From the NCBI RefSeq assembly GCF_000317695.1, contig NC_019771.1, positions 1 to 64,000 of the forward strand: a stretch of DNA of 64,000 nt, given 5' to 3'. The notes beneath the pieces are model-generated. The model searched no databases, was not told the origin of the DNA, and saw only the letters and a list, made by a program, of their open reading frames with translations. A program made the position numbers and the translations under genes. The stretch comes from Anabaena cylindrica PCC 7122 (GTDB lineage: Bacteria > Cyanobacteriota > Cyanobacteriia > Cyanobacteriales > Nostocaceae). This document shows positions 1-8,439 of the stretch, piece after piece. The first letter of the stretch is position 1, and each line of letters starts with the position of its first letter.

Positions 1-57
1 AAATTATTGCTTGCTCATATCTTCTATTGTGACGATTAGCAGCAAAGGTGGTAGATG

Positions 58-1434
58 ATGGAAATTCCCATTGACAGTCTGTGGAGTCAGGTGCTAGAGC
101 GTTTACAGCTAGAGCTATCTCGTCCCACCTTTGAAACCTGGATCAAAACTGCTAGTGCAGAACAACTAGAAAATAATTGCTTAGTTATCCGTACTCCTAA
201 CCCTTTTGCCCGAAATTGGCTTCAGAAGTATTACATCAATACGATCGCTCATGTGGTGCAAGATATTTTGGGTTATCCAGTAGAAATTTACATTACTGTT
301 GCTCAAGGTGATGAAGTTTCTCAGTTAGGTAAACAAGAAGTGGCTTGGGAATTGCCAGCGGTTAATCCTATTTTCACCAATGTATCTAAAAATCAACAAA
401 AAACTACAGAGTTAAATCCGAAGTATGTTTTTTCAAGGTTTGTGGTTGGTGCTAATAATCGTATGGCTCATGCGGCTTCTTTGGCAGTAGCAGAATATCC
501 AGGCAGGGAATTTAATCCTTTATTTTTATGTGGTGGTGTGGGTTTGGGTAAAACTCACTTAATGCAAGCTATTGGTAATTATCGTTGGGAAATTTATCCT
601 AATTCTAAAATATTTTATGTTTCGACTGAGCAGTTTACGAATGATTTAATTACTGCTATTCGTAATGATAGTATGCAAATTTTTCGGGAGCATTATCGGG
701 CTGCTGATGTTTTGTTGGTTGATGATATTCAGTTTCTGGAAGGTAAGGAATACACTCAAGAAGAGTTCTTTCATACTTTTAATACTTTACATGAGTCTGG
801 GAAACAAGTTGTCATTGCTTCTGACCGTCCTCCTAATCAGATTCCTAGTTTGCAAGAACGGCTTTGTTCAAGGTTTTCGATGGGGTTGATTGCAGATATT
901 CAATCCCCTGATTTAGAAACTAGAATGGCTATTTTACAGAAAAAAGCTGAGTATGAAAATATTCGTTTACCTAAAGATGTAATTGAATATATTGCTTGTA
1001 ATTATACTTCTAATATTCGGGAATTGGAAGGAGCTTTAATTCGGGCTTTAGCTTATATTTCCATTTGGGGTTTAGCAATGACTGTGGAAAATATTACCCC
1101 AGTGTTAGGAACTTCTAACCAAAAACTAGAAGTAACACCAGATGTGATTTTAAAGGTGATAGCGGAGAGTTTTGATATTTCGATTGAAGACTTAAAAAGT
1201 AATTCCCGCAGACGAGAAATTAGCTGGGCTAGACAAATAGGGATGTATTTAATGCGACAGCTTACGGGTTTAAGTTTACCGAGAATCGGTGAGGAGTTTG
1301 GTGGTAAAGACCATACAACAGTGATGTATAGTTGCGAGAAGATTACCCAATTGCAAGAGACAGACAGGAGTTTAATTCAAACTTTACGTCAATTGAGCGA
1401 TCGCATCAACATGAATAGTCGTTCTCAAAAATAG
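58..1434 (+). CDS. dnaA: Chromosomal replication initiator protein DnaA
   Basis: DnaA binds DnaA boxes at the origin and melts the DNA to start replication. The N-terminal oligomerisation domain (LWSQVLERL) is followed by an AAA+ ATPase with Walker A GGVGLGKTH near residue 160 and Walker B LLVDDIQFLEGKE. The C-terminal domain IV carries the DnaA signature GGKDHTTVMYSCEKI. The length of about 458 residues is normal. Two ATGs lie side by side at 55 and 58. The ribosome-binding site AGGTGG at 46-51 is better spaced from 58, so that start is preferred. The gene reads towards dnaN, 18.6 kb away, where the DnaA-box cluster lies. There is no such cluster in the 54 bases visible upstream of dnaA. Confidence 0.97.
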   Translation: MEIPIDSLWSQVLERLQLELSRPTFETWIKTASAEQLENNCLVIRTPNPFARNWLQKYYINTIAHVVQDILGYPVEIYITVAQGDEVSQLGKQEVAWELPAVNPIFTNVSKNQQKTTELNPKYVFSRFVVGANNRMAHAASLAVAEYPGREFNPLFLCGGVGLGKTHLMQAIGNYRWEIYPNSKIFYVSTEQFTNDLITAIRNDSMQIFREHYRAADVLLVDDIQFLEGKEYTQEEFFHTFNTLHESGKQVVIASDRPPNQIPSLQERLCSRFSMGLIADIQSPDLETRMAILQKKAEYENIRLPKDVIEYIACNYTSNIRELEGALIRALAYISIWGLAMTVENITPVLGTSNQKLEVTPDVILKVIAESFDISIEDLKSNSRRREISWARQIGMYLMRQLTGLSLPRIGEEFGGKDHTTVMYSCEKITQLQETDRSLIQTLRQLSDRINMNSRSQK

Positions 1435-1866
1435 GAGTTGAGAAGATGTCTAACAAGGAATCGAACCAAAATAAGATTATTTGATTTTCCCAAGCTGCTT
1501 CATTATGTTCCCTGTTCATAAATCATTTAGGATTGCTATAGAATTGAAATATCAAGAATAATTGAACGCAAATGAAGGTTGATAATTCAATTGATGTCAT
1601 TATTATGTGCAGAATAACTGGCATAAATATATCGAAATAATGACATAAGATTTTATGCTTATAGCAATTTTTTAGTTTTATAGAGATAATCAAATAACCC
1701 TAATGCTGCAAAGTAACAATTTATAATAGCTATAGGAATCCGGTTTGATTCCTGTTCGCGGTAGCGTGCCGTAGGCATATTTAATTGTGTGGTCAGGGAA
1801 CTCTTAACAGGAAAGACAGAATTGATATCTACTGAGTCTTGTTCAAAAATCAAATGGGAGTCCTAT
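1435..1866. other. Intergenic region between dnaA and the SMR gene
   Basis: AT-rich, with no convincing gene. It contains one copy (1547-1611) of a 65-bp dispersed repeat that recurs after the CRISPR array at 59611-59675. GGGAG at 1855-1859 is the ribosome-binding site of the next gene. A short ORF on the minus strand here is not supported by any recognisable feature. Confidence 0.6.
1547..1611 (+). repeat. 65-bp dispersed repeat, copy 1
   Basis: Begins AAATATCAAGAATAATTG and ends in ATGTGCA. It matches 59611-59675 over its whole length with only a handful of substitutions and no length change. Looser similarity may continue for some tens of bases (both have a TAAGATTTT stretch downstream). 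Function unknown; a fragment of a small mobile element is the likeliest explanation. Confidence 0.7.
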
Positions 1867-2208
1867 ATGTTAAGCAGTTGGCTTTATCTCATGATAGCAA
1901 TTATTTTTGAAGTCTGCGGTACAACTTGTATGAAATTGTCCGAAGAATTTACTAAAATAGTTCCTTCCATCTTAATATTTGTATCCTATGGACTTTGTTT
2001 AACTTTTTTGACACTTTCTCTCCGAAAAATTGAAGTTAGTGTCGTTTATGCTATTTGGTCTGGATTTGGTACCATCTTAATTACTAGTATTGGTATTGTC
2101 TGGTTTCGTGAATCTTTCACACTCATCAAAGTTATGTCCATATTTTTAATAATTGTCGGTGTGATTGGTTTAAATTTAGGTGAATACTTGCAGAATATTA
2201 ATAATTAA
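1867..2208 (+). CDS. Small multidrug resistance (SMR/EmrE-type) membrane protein
   Basis: A protein of about 113 residues with four hydrophobic helices, the size of EmrE/SugE-type exporters. The start is LSSWLYLMIAIIFEVCGTTCMKLS, with the conserved membrane Glu in helix 1 (IIFEV) that in this family couples proton and cation binding. Later helices read VVYAIWSGFGTILITSIGIVWFRE, a classic SMR pattern. The longer frame opens at 1789, but ATG 1867 follows GGGAG at a suitable distance and gives the family's N-terminus. Substrate cannot be told from sequence. It is convergent with the next gene, only 3 bases separating the stops. Confidence 0.88.
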   Translation: MLSSWLYLMIAIIFEVCGTTCMKLSEEFTKIVPSILIFVSYGLCLTFLTLSLRKIEVSVVYAIWSGFGTILITSIGIVWFRESFTLIKVMSIFLIIVGVIGLNLGEYLQNINN

Positions 2209-2211
2209 CGC

Positions 2212-2757
2212 TCATTTTTCTAAAATTAGATACTCTTTTAAAACAGTATCTATACTCTCTCTTTGTGGGGTATTAATCGTTAAGCGCCATATATCCCCAA
2301 AACACATACCAGTGCTGATAATCAAAATATAGTCATCCGGTTTCATTGGATTCACAGTCCATTTATAATACCTAATCTTTTCCCACGTAGCAAAACCTCC
2401 AGCAGTCAAAATCCCTTTTTCTCGGATTGTGGGAGGATTATTCATAAATAGTCTTAGTAAGAAATAGCTAACAAAAAGTATCCTTGTCATACTTTCTAAA
2501 GGATACATAAATAGCTGTACTTTATTAAGAATAGGATATAATATTATAAACATGAAATTGCTATATAAAAATATAAGCATCCCTTGTCCACGCAGAGGAA
2601 GTTTGATTAATAAATTACCTATCTGTTTGCGATTAATTAAAAAATTCAGAATCACCCATAGCAAGATAAATGTTAACAGTACAAATAGCAGGTTAGCAAT
2701 ATATTGATATTGAATTGATACTGCATCTGTGATTAGTGTGGCTTCGTTTTCTATCAT
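2212..2757 (-). CDS. Membrane protein of unknown function (possible DUF5673-like)
   Basis: 181 residues. Three hydrophobic stretches lie in the first 110 residues (LLFVLLTFILLWVILNFLI, FLYSNFMFIILYPIL, ILFVSYFLLRLFM). A soluble C-terminal part follows with IREKGILTAGGFATWEKIRYYKW. That pattern of a short strand, then 'I..kGi', then 'W..I..Y.W' is seen in bacterial PH-like membrane proteins, so a DUF5673-type fold is possible, but I cannot confirm it. The ATG is preceded by AGGT on the coding strand. No functional partner is evident. Confidence 0.65.
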   Translation of the reverse strand: MIENEATLITDAVSIQYQYIANLLFVLLTFILLWVILNFLINRKQIGNLLIKLPLRGQGMLIFLYSNFMFIILYPILNKVQLFMYPLESMTRILFVSYFLLRLFMNNPPTIREKGILTAGGFATWEKIRYYKWTVNPMKPDDYILIISTGMCFGDIWRLTINTPQRESIDTVLKEYLILEK

Positions 2758-3274
2758 TACCTATTCAACCAAATTGAAAATTTAGTGGTCTACCCTTCGG
2801 GAACGCCAAATCAGTGGCGGTTCTGTAGCTGACTTCCCGCAGGGTATTCTCCACTGATTGCATTCTGACTTCTGAATTCTTCTTTAAAGCGTTTCCTTAT
2901 CATATGAGGTACATTATAGACCCCTCCCCTTGGTAAGGGGCTACGGTGTACACACAAGTCTTAAAATTTCTACTAGTACTTGGTTTTGTCATCTAGCTTG
3001 AGGTGGTGCGATCGCTCTGGATGCCTGTTATTGCGATCTCGTTAGCGTCTCGTAGAGAGGAGGAACGACGAAGCAATCGCAAAAACCACGGGATGATGTG
3101 ATTACTTCGCTCCGCTCGTAATGACAATTCAAGGTGTCTATAACGCCTAAAACCCTCGCAGATAGTACTTGTGTGTACACCGTAGGCAAGTGATGAGGGG
3201 GTTAGCGTTTTGTACCTCACTCAACCGATAATCGCTATCTTTAGTACTTCTCTCATAATGGCAAAAGTTATTGA
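2758..3274. other. Repeat-rich intergenic region
   Basis: No gene recognised. It holds a 19-bp inverted-repeat element (separate entry). It also has a small hairpin-prone stretch around 2790-2860, where a CAGTGG box faces CCACTG across a CTTCCCGCAGGGTATT motif that recurs at 21576-21594. A short minus-strand ORF at 2993-3220 lies entirely inside the repeat element and is not a gene. Confidence 0.55.
2941..3185. repeat. Element bounded by a 19-bp perfect inverted repeat
   Basis: CTACGGTGTACACACAAGT (2941-2959) is exactly the reverse complement of 3167-3185. Similarity continues outward: a GAGGTAC box and a C-rich block lie outside both arms. The interior (about 3005-3122) holds a HIP1 octamer, an AAGCAATCGCAAAAACCACGGG segment and an ACTTCGCTCCGCTCGTAATGAC segment, like the palindromic intergenic repeats frequent in Nostoc-type genomes. 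It could be a non-autonomous mobile element or a repeat inserted into one. Confidence 0.7.
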
Positions 3275-5212
3275 TTAAATTTGTAATAATCCCTCTGGAT
3301 TTACTGTTAAAAGCGGCCGACGCTGCAAACCTTCACGATGTAAAATTTCATTCGCAGCCAGCAACCCACTACTAACAGCCCGTTCCATTAAACCACAAGG
3401 AAAGGGCATTTTTACCCAATCACCAGCGAATAATAAGTTAGTCACATTTGTGCTACTTTCTGGACGATCTGCATAACTATTAGGTGGATATCCAGAGAAG
3501 TTATGTTGATTAACTAATTCCTGATGTAGCACTTTTGCTTGTTTTAATTCAGGAACAATATCATAAAGTTCTTGTTCAAAAGTATTTAATAAAGCTTCTT
3601 GGTTAGGGAACTCTTTTTCTTTGTAACAATAAGCGTGTAATTCTACCACACTACCACCAGTGCGTTGTGACCAATCAATGAATTGTTTTTGAATACGGTG
3701 ATAAAGGGTAATGCTGTCAGTTAATCGGTAGCCAGATAAAGAAGTAAAGTTACTATGTTCCCATTCAAAGTCCTGATCAAACCAGAAACGGCACACAGCA
3801 AAGGGATCAGCAATACTCAGCTTTTCAATTTGCGATCGCACTTTTTGATCTACATCCCCAGTCATGCGTTTAAATAGTTGTTGTACTCCCGGTACATCAG
3901 TCGCTAAAACATAATAATCAGCCGTAATTATCTCTGGTGATGATGACTCTTGATTAACTGCTAATAATTGCAAATTATCATTCTGTCTTTCTACAACTCT
4001 AAACTTAGATAAATCTCTTTGAGCAGGGCCTTTCACTACTTTACCTTCAGATGTAAATACAGCACCATGACAAGGACAATGAAATTGACCATCTGTTGCT
4101 ATTTGTACAGTACAACCTTGATGGGTACAAGTGAGAGAAATAGCTTCCTGACTACCATTTAGGCAAGCAAATACTTCATCAGCCGCACCAAAATATTCTA
4201 TTTTACTATCACTAACAATAGAGTTGCGCTTTACCCAAAAAGGGACATTATTATTATTGTTGCCTACATAATATTTAATTTCTGCAATTTGATTGTTATT
4301 AGCAACTATTTCACTCACAGTTGCACCTGTGATAATTTTACCTTGTTGCTGAATTGCTTGAGCGATAGGTTGGACTAAACTTGTCCCCATATCGTCTTTT
4401 GTCCCATTAAAAGCCAGTCCTTCAGGATTGCCAAAAAAGTAAAAATGGAAGAACTGCATCAATTCTCCTACACTCATGGTATCAGGTGCATTTAAACTAG
4501 ATTTGGCAAAAGGTAAAAAATATAAATCATATAAACCTTGGGGAAATTCTGTTTTTACCCAATCAGCAACAGAAAGATGATCAAAACGCCGATAATTTTT
4601 TTCTCGCTGGAAACCTGTAATCGCCTGAAAGACTTGTAAATGCTTGATTTTAGTGAGGTTGATACCCCATTTTAAGCGATTGGGAGATGCGATCGCTAAA
4701 TCTATAATATTCCAAGGAAAAGCAGAACTACTAGGGCGAAAAACTTCTGGTTGATATTGGGAACCTCGGTAAACAACCGAATAATAATTTAATGACTGAA
4801 AATTATCCTTAACCCCCAGTTCAGATACAACATTATTTAGGTTATAATACTGAGGAAAAAAGCCATGAAACCCATGTTCCATCATGAAAGTTTCACCAGC
4901 AGCTTTTATCTGCCAACTAGCAATTTTACCCCCTAGTTGGGGAGACTTTTCTAAAAGTGTAACTGCAAATCCCCTCCGAACTAATTCATAAGCACAAGCT
5001 AAACCTGCTAACCCGCCTCCAATTACAACGACGCTTTTATTACTATTTAAACTCTGGGGTAAATTGAGTGTATCTGGCTGAAAAATAGACGGTTTTGGCT
5101 TACTAAAACGTGAGTATCCTGTTGCTCCAACAATAGTACTTACACCAAATAACTTCAGCAGTGTACGACGAGAAATAGTAGATGATTCTGGTAAGTTAAA
5201 TATCTGGCTCAT
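3275..5212 (-). CDS. Tat-signal FAD-dependent amine oxidase/carotene desaturase-like protein with embedded Rieske domain
   Basis: 645 residues. The N-terminus SRRTLLKLFGVS is a twin-arginine-type signal. An FAD dinucleotide-binding motif follows (VVVIGGGLAGLACAYELVRRG), as in the phytoene/zeta-carotene desaturase and amine oxidase superfamily. FAGDW close to the C-terminus is the second FAD contact. A Rieske [2Fe-2S] insertion lies near residues 335-405, with CTHQGC and CPCHG; both extra cysteines of the cytochrome b6f-type disulfide are present. Flavoproteins with this Rieske insertion include CrtU/CruE-type carotene desaturase/methyltransferases, so a carotenoid role is plausible but unproven. 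The Tat signal suggests the folded cofactor protein is exported to the thylakoid lumen or periplasm. Confidence 0.82.
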   Translation of the reverse strand: MSQIFNLPESSTISRRTLLKLFGVSTIVGATGYSRFSKPKPSIFQPDTLNLPQSLNSNKSVVVIGGGLAGLACAYELVRRGFAVTLLEKSPQLGGKIASWQIKAAGETFMMEHGFHGFFPQYYNLNNVVSELGVKDNFQSLNYYSVVYRGSQYQPEVFRPSSSAFPWNIIDLAIASPNRLKWGINLTKIKHLQVFQAITGFQREKNYRRFDHLSVADWVKTEFPQGLYDLYFLPFAKSSLNAPDTMSVGELMQFFHFYFFGNPEGLAFNGTKDDMGTSLVQPIAQAIQQQGKIITGATVSEIVANNNQIAEIKYYVGNNNNNVPFWVKRNSIVSDSKIEYFGAADEVFACLNGSQEAISLTCTHQGCTVQIATDGQFHCPCHGAVFTSEGKVVKGPAQRDLSKFRVVERQNDNLQLLAVNQESSSPEIITADYYVLATDVPGVQQLFKRMTGDVDQKVRSQIEKLSIADPFAVCRFWFDQDFEWEHSNFTSLSGYRLTDSITLYHRIQKQFIDWSQRTGGSVVELHAYCYKEKEFPNQEALLNTFEQELYDIVPELKQAKVLHQELVNQHNFSGYPPNSYADRPESSTNVTNLLFAGDWVKMPFPCGLMERAVSSGLLAANEILHREGLQRRPLLTVNPEGLLQI

Positions 5213-5892
5213 TGGTTATGTAATCAACTTTTGACGATGCACAATAGAGTAAAATCAAAGATATAAATGGGCAGATTTTTTTAGTCAGCCTTAAGGGATG
5301 TATTTTGACAGAATTTCAGAAATTGTCAAGAGTTAATTGGATAAAGTGGGCATATTACGCACTCATCAAAACAAGTTTCGTGATCTGACAGCAGATCAAG
5401 CTGCAAGATTTGCACCCATAAATTACAATATTACTTGACAGTGTAATACATTATTTAATAATTGGCTACTAGGTGTGTAAAATACTTGGGATATTATATA
5501 ATTCAATTTGAGGCAATTTGGCATACATCAATCAAATCTAAGAGAATGTTTGAAAACTTTTTCGTGTGGGATCTCACACTTATAGATCCCCCTAAATCCC
5601 CCTTAAAAAAGGGGACTTTGAAGAATTTAGCCCCCCTTAAAAAGGGGGGTTGGGGGGATCTCAACCAATTCTGATATTTTTCAAACATCCTCTAAGCAAC
5701 AGTTAAAGATAATAGAACTTACATAAGTATCACATTTAATATCTCTTGTAGGGTATATCAGACCTATAAATTTTTTATGATCAAAAGATTCTGGCATCTG
5801 ATGCACTATACTAATATGCCAATTGCATAAAACCTAGATAATTTTGATGAATTTTAAGAATTGCTTAAACTACTATAAATCAACTAATCAAG
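5213..5892. other. Long intergenic region upstream of ABC-2 permease
   Basis: 680 bases without a supported gene. It holds the 76-bp G/C-run inverted-repeat element (5585-5660). The short ORFs at 5462-5688 on both strands are translations of that element. The rest is AT-rich; promoters for the flanking divergent genes presumably lie here. Confidence 0.55.
5585..5660. repeat. 76-bp inverted-repeat element with C-run/G-run arms
   Basis: Starts GATCCCCCTAAATCCCCC and ends GGGGGGTTGGGGGGATC, so the ends are inverted repeats. Two inner hairpins, CCCCCTTAAAAAAGGGG and CCCCCCTTAAAAAGGGGGG, make a double-hairpin structure. This type is very common in filamentous cyanobacterial genomes and is regarded as a small palindromic mobile repeat. 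Confidence 0.75.
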
Positions 5893-6666
5893 ATGAAATA
5901 TTGGCGTGAAACTATAGCTGTCACTCAGCGCATCTTAATTGAACTATTGCGCCGTAGACGCAGCTTAATTTTTTGGAGTATTTTTCCAATTTCTATTTTA
6001 ATTCTCAACGGATTTATTTTGGCAGAACGGGCAAAACTGACAATGGCTGTAGCTTTTGAAAATGCTGCACCTTCGACCTTGGTAGGCGCAGCACTGTTTT
6101 TTAGTTGTTTAGGTGGGAGTGTGGCTACTGTAGTTGCAGAACGAGAACAGCAAACCCTAAAACGCTTGTTTATTTCTCCTTTAAGTGGCACATCTTATTT
6201 TTTAGGAATTTTTCTTGCTCATAGCTGCATTGGTATCGGACAAACGCTGTTAGTTTATACCATAGCTGCTTTTTGGGGTGCGACATTTAAAGGTTCTATT
6301 TTATTAGGAATTATCATAATTTTATTAAGTATCATTGCTTATGTTGGCTTAGGATTTATTTTGGGTACACAATTAGCTCGACGCATTGAAGATGTTAATG
6401 CTTTGGTAGCTGCTTTTGGAGTGCCTTTATTAATTTTAGGTGGGGCATTTTTACCAACTTCATTATTTCCCCAAACTCTGTTAAACATTGCCAAATATAA
6501 CCCGATATATCACATGAATGAAGCTCTATTAGGAGTTTCAGCCAATGGAGATAAAATTGGCGATATTACATCACATTTTTGGTTTTTATTTGTGTTTGCA
6601 ATGATGATGTTAGGTTGTGGATGGTTATCTTATCGACGGATGTTGATGGTAGAAAGAAGACTTTAA
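5893..6666 (+). CDS. ABC-2 type transporter permease
   Basis: 257 residues with about six membrane helices after a basic N-terminus (LLRRRRSLIFWSIFPISILILNG). The cytoplasmic stretch EREQQTLKRLFISPLSGTSYFLG ('E...GT...L...P') is the hallmark of ABC-2 permeases of the DrrB/NodJ type. Such permeases export drugs, lipids or glycans and need a separate ATPase. None is adjacent; the only matching ATPase in the window is at 14145-15041 on the same strand, beyond an 8-kb glycan block. Substrate unknown. Confidence 0.88.
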   Translation: MKYWRETIAVTQRILIELLRRRRSLIFWSIFPISILILNGFILAERAKLTMAVAFENAAPSTLVGAALFFSCLGGSVATVVAEREQQTLKRLFISPLSGTSYFLGIFLAHSCIGIGQTLLVYTIAAFWGATFKGSILLGIIIILLSIIAYVGLGFILGTQLARRIEDVNALVAAFGVPLLILGGAFLPTSLFPQTLLNIAKYNPIYHMNEALLGVSANGDKIGDITSHFWFLFVFAMMMLGCGWLSYRRMLMVERRL

Positions 6667-6778
6667 ATTAGTTATGGCGGTTCTCGGTTGAGTAAGATAC
6701 AAGAACCCCACCCCCAACCCCCTCCCCGCAAGCGATGAGGGGGCTATAATGTATTTCATTCAAATGCATACCGCTATA

Positions 6779-6909
6779 TTAAGGGACTTCCAAATAAAAA
6801 AATGTACAAAAATTTCTTGTGGTGCAGGACGAAAAGCCCGCAAATTATCAAGGACGGGCAGGATGCCCATCCCACAAGATTGGATAATTTATTTTCTGGT
6901 GTTCCCTAA
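6779..6909 (+). repeat. 131-bp MITE-like element, copy A
   Basis: Terminal inverted repeats TTAAGGGACTTCCA and TGGTGTTCCCTAA. The core contains TTTCTTGTGGTGCAGG, AAGCCCGC and GGACGGGCAGGATGCCCATC hairpins. Two more full copies are present in the opposite orientation at 31461-31592 and about 49061-49191, and a lone end lies at about 8330. A 73-residue frame across it is not a gene. Just upstream (about 6690-6745) is a further C-rich repeat, CCCCTCCCCGCAAGCGATGAGG. Confidence 0.8.
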
Positions 6910-6964
6910 GCAGTTCCCTGATTTCTTTGAAAAATTGGGGATCTATCTGTATCTATCAGAAAAA

Positions 6965-8017
6965 TTATAAATTGGGCAAAAGTAATTGGGCAATATATTC
7001 TGCATTTCTTTTTTCTCGCCAAATCCAATGATTATCCTGACCTTTTTCTCGAATATGAATAATTGCTTCCTCAATCACTTGGTCTAAATTATCTAAACTA
7101 GAATAGGATGAACCTATAGAAACTGGCCAGGTAATTTGATGATTAATCACGGGATAATTTGGGGCAATGATATAACATCCACAAGATCCTGCGTCACTTA
7201 TCACCCCACTAGCTCGATAATAATAACGTTCTTGATCAAAATCAGTAACTAAGATATCTAATTGTTGTAATGCTTGCAAATAATCTTCGTCTTTCGTGGT
7301 ATCAATAAAAGTAATATCTGAACAATTTTCTAGATATTTGGGTTTTTGATTAATAGGTGTACCAATAACTAATTCTAGTTGCTGGGAATGTTGAGAAACG
7401 TAATATCGGACTTTTTCTAAAATCTTATTAACAGGCTTATCTTCCCGAATAATTCCTATAATACCAATTTTAATTTTCTCGTCAGCTTTAAATCTTTTTC
7501 CTGATGGTAATTTCGGGGTAGCTTCACTGATTATAGGATGGGGAATAACAATTTTAGAAGATACGCTAAATTTAAACTTGTCGCTAACATAATCATCATC
7601 TAATTCTAAAAGAATTACTTTAAATTTAGAATTGAATTCTATAAATTTTTTGAGATAAACAAATCCCCAATATTTTATTTTATTTTCTTGGGCAAATAAC
7701 TGATTACCATGAATACCTAAAAATACTTTTTTTCCTGTTGATACCAACATAGGTAACAGGGTTAAAAGATGTTGATTATAAATCTCCATGACATAAATAC
7801 TATCAACATCTTTGAGGGATAAAGCTTGTAATCCCATTGAAAAATGTCGATATTCACGCCGTAATTGTAATCCTACAGAATAACTAGGAATCGCTTGAGT
7901 GAATTTTTTAAACCATTCAGGAATAGGTCTTTCTATAGAGACAAATCCGATTTTATGATTAGACAAATACTGATTAATCAATAATAGCTCTCTGAGTCCC
8001 TTATGAAAAATTTCCAT
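6965..8017 (-). CDS. Glycosyltransferase-like protein (GT-B fold type)
   Basis: 350 residues. The two-domain layout fits GT-B glycosyltransferases: an N-terminal half with KKVFLGIHGNQLF, and a C-terminal half beginning near residue 180 with KIKIGIIGIIREDKPVNKILEKV, the usual start of the nucleotide-sugar domain. DITFIDTTKDEDYLQALQQLDILVTDF matches the 'y...l..aDvlv.p' motif and is followed by RASGVISDAGSCGCYIIAPNYP. Donor and acceptor are unknown. It is divergent from the pyruvyl transferase operon and forms the left edge of the glycan block. Confidence 0.75.
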   Translation of the reverse strand: MEIFHKGLRELLLINQYLSNHKIGFVSIERPIPEWFKKFTQAIPSYSVGLQLRREYRHFSMGLQALSLKDVDSIYVMEIYNQHLLTLLPMLVSTGKKVFLGIHGNQLFAQENKIKYWGFVYLKKFIEFNSKFKVILLELDDDYVSDKFKFSVSSKIVIPHPIISEATPKLPSGKRFKADEKIKIGIIGIIREDKPVNKILEKVRYYVSQHSQQLELVIGTPINQKPKYLENCSDITFIDTTKDEDYLQALQQLDILVTDFDQERYYYRASGVISDAGSCGCYIIAPNYPVINHQITWPVSIGSSYSSLDNLDQVIEEAIIHIREKGQDNHWIWREKRNAEYIAQLLLPNL

Positions 8018-8439
8018 ATTATGTTAATATCCTTTTCAGCTTTATAATTTTTACGGGTTTTACTAAAAGCCACGTTAACACGTCAGCAATTCTTAATTCA
8101 AGATTTAAAGAGTATCTTTTCTTTTAATACGCTTAGAGATTATTGACTATATTCTCAATAATTAGTCGGCTGTACTGATTTTTTCGCATTATTTCCAGGA
8201 ATGAATAATTTTACCTACATTGACCTATTGACATCTAAGATTTCTAGTATGTATATATAAGTATATTAGTAATATTCCTGAGTGTCTATGTATTTATTCT
8301 TGCTGAAATTTATTTCTAAGATATTACTATTAGAGGACTCCACAAAAAGAAATGCCCAATGTCATCTGGGAATAATTAATCTTGATTTTTGAATATCTCA
8401 AGTTTGGAAAAATATTACATTATAAACAGAAAGGTAGTC
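8018..8439. other. Divergent intergenic region of the glycan block
   Basis: About 420 bases, very AT-rich, no gene. TTAGAGGACTCCACAAAAAG at about 8330-8349 resembles one end of the 131-bp MITE-like element (compare 31461 onward) but no second end is seen nearby. Promoters for the divergent glycosyltransferase and pyruvyl transferase genes are expected here. AAAGG at about 8430-8434 is the ribosome-binding site of the next gene. Confidence 0.5.

Noticed and set aside
1455..1475. GAATCGAACC, the complement of a tRNA T-loop motif
   Set aside because: No cloverleaf stems can be drawn around it; chance match.
2993..3220. 75-residue frame with RRYRHLELSLRAERSN
   Set aside because: Translation of a known type of palindromic intergenic repeat; lies inside the 19-bp inverted-repeat element.
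6749..6970. 73-residue frame downstream of the ABC-2 permease
   Set aside because: Made of the MITE-like element copy A.
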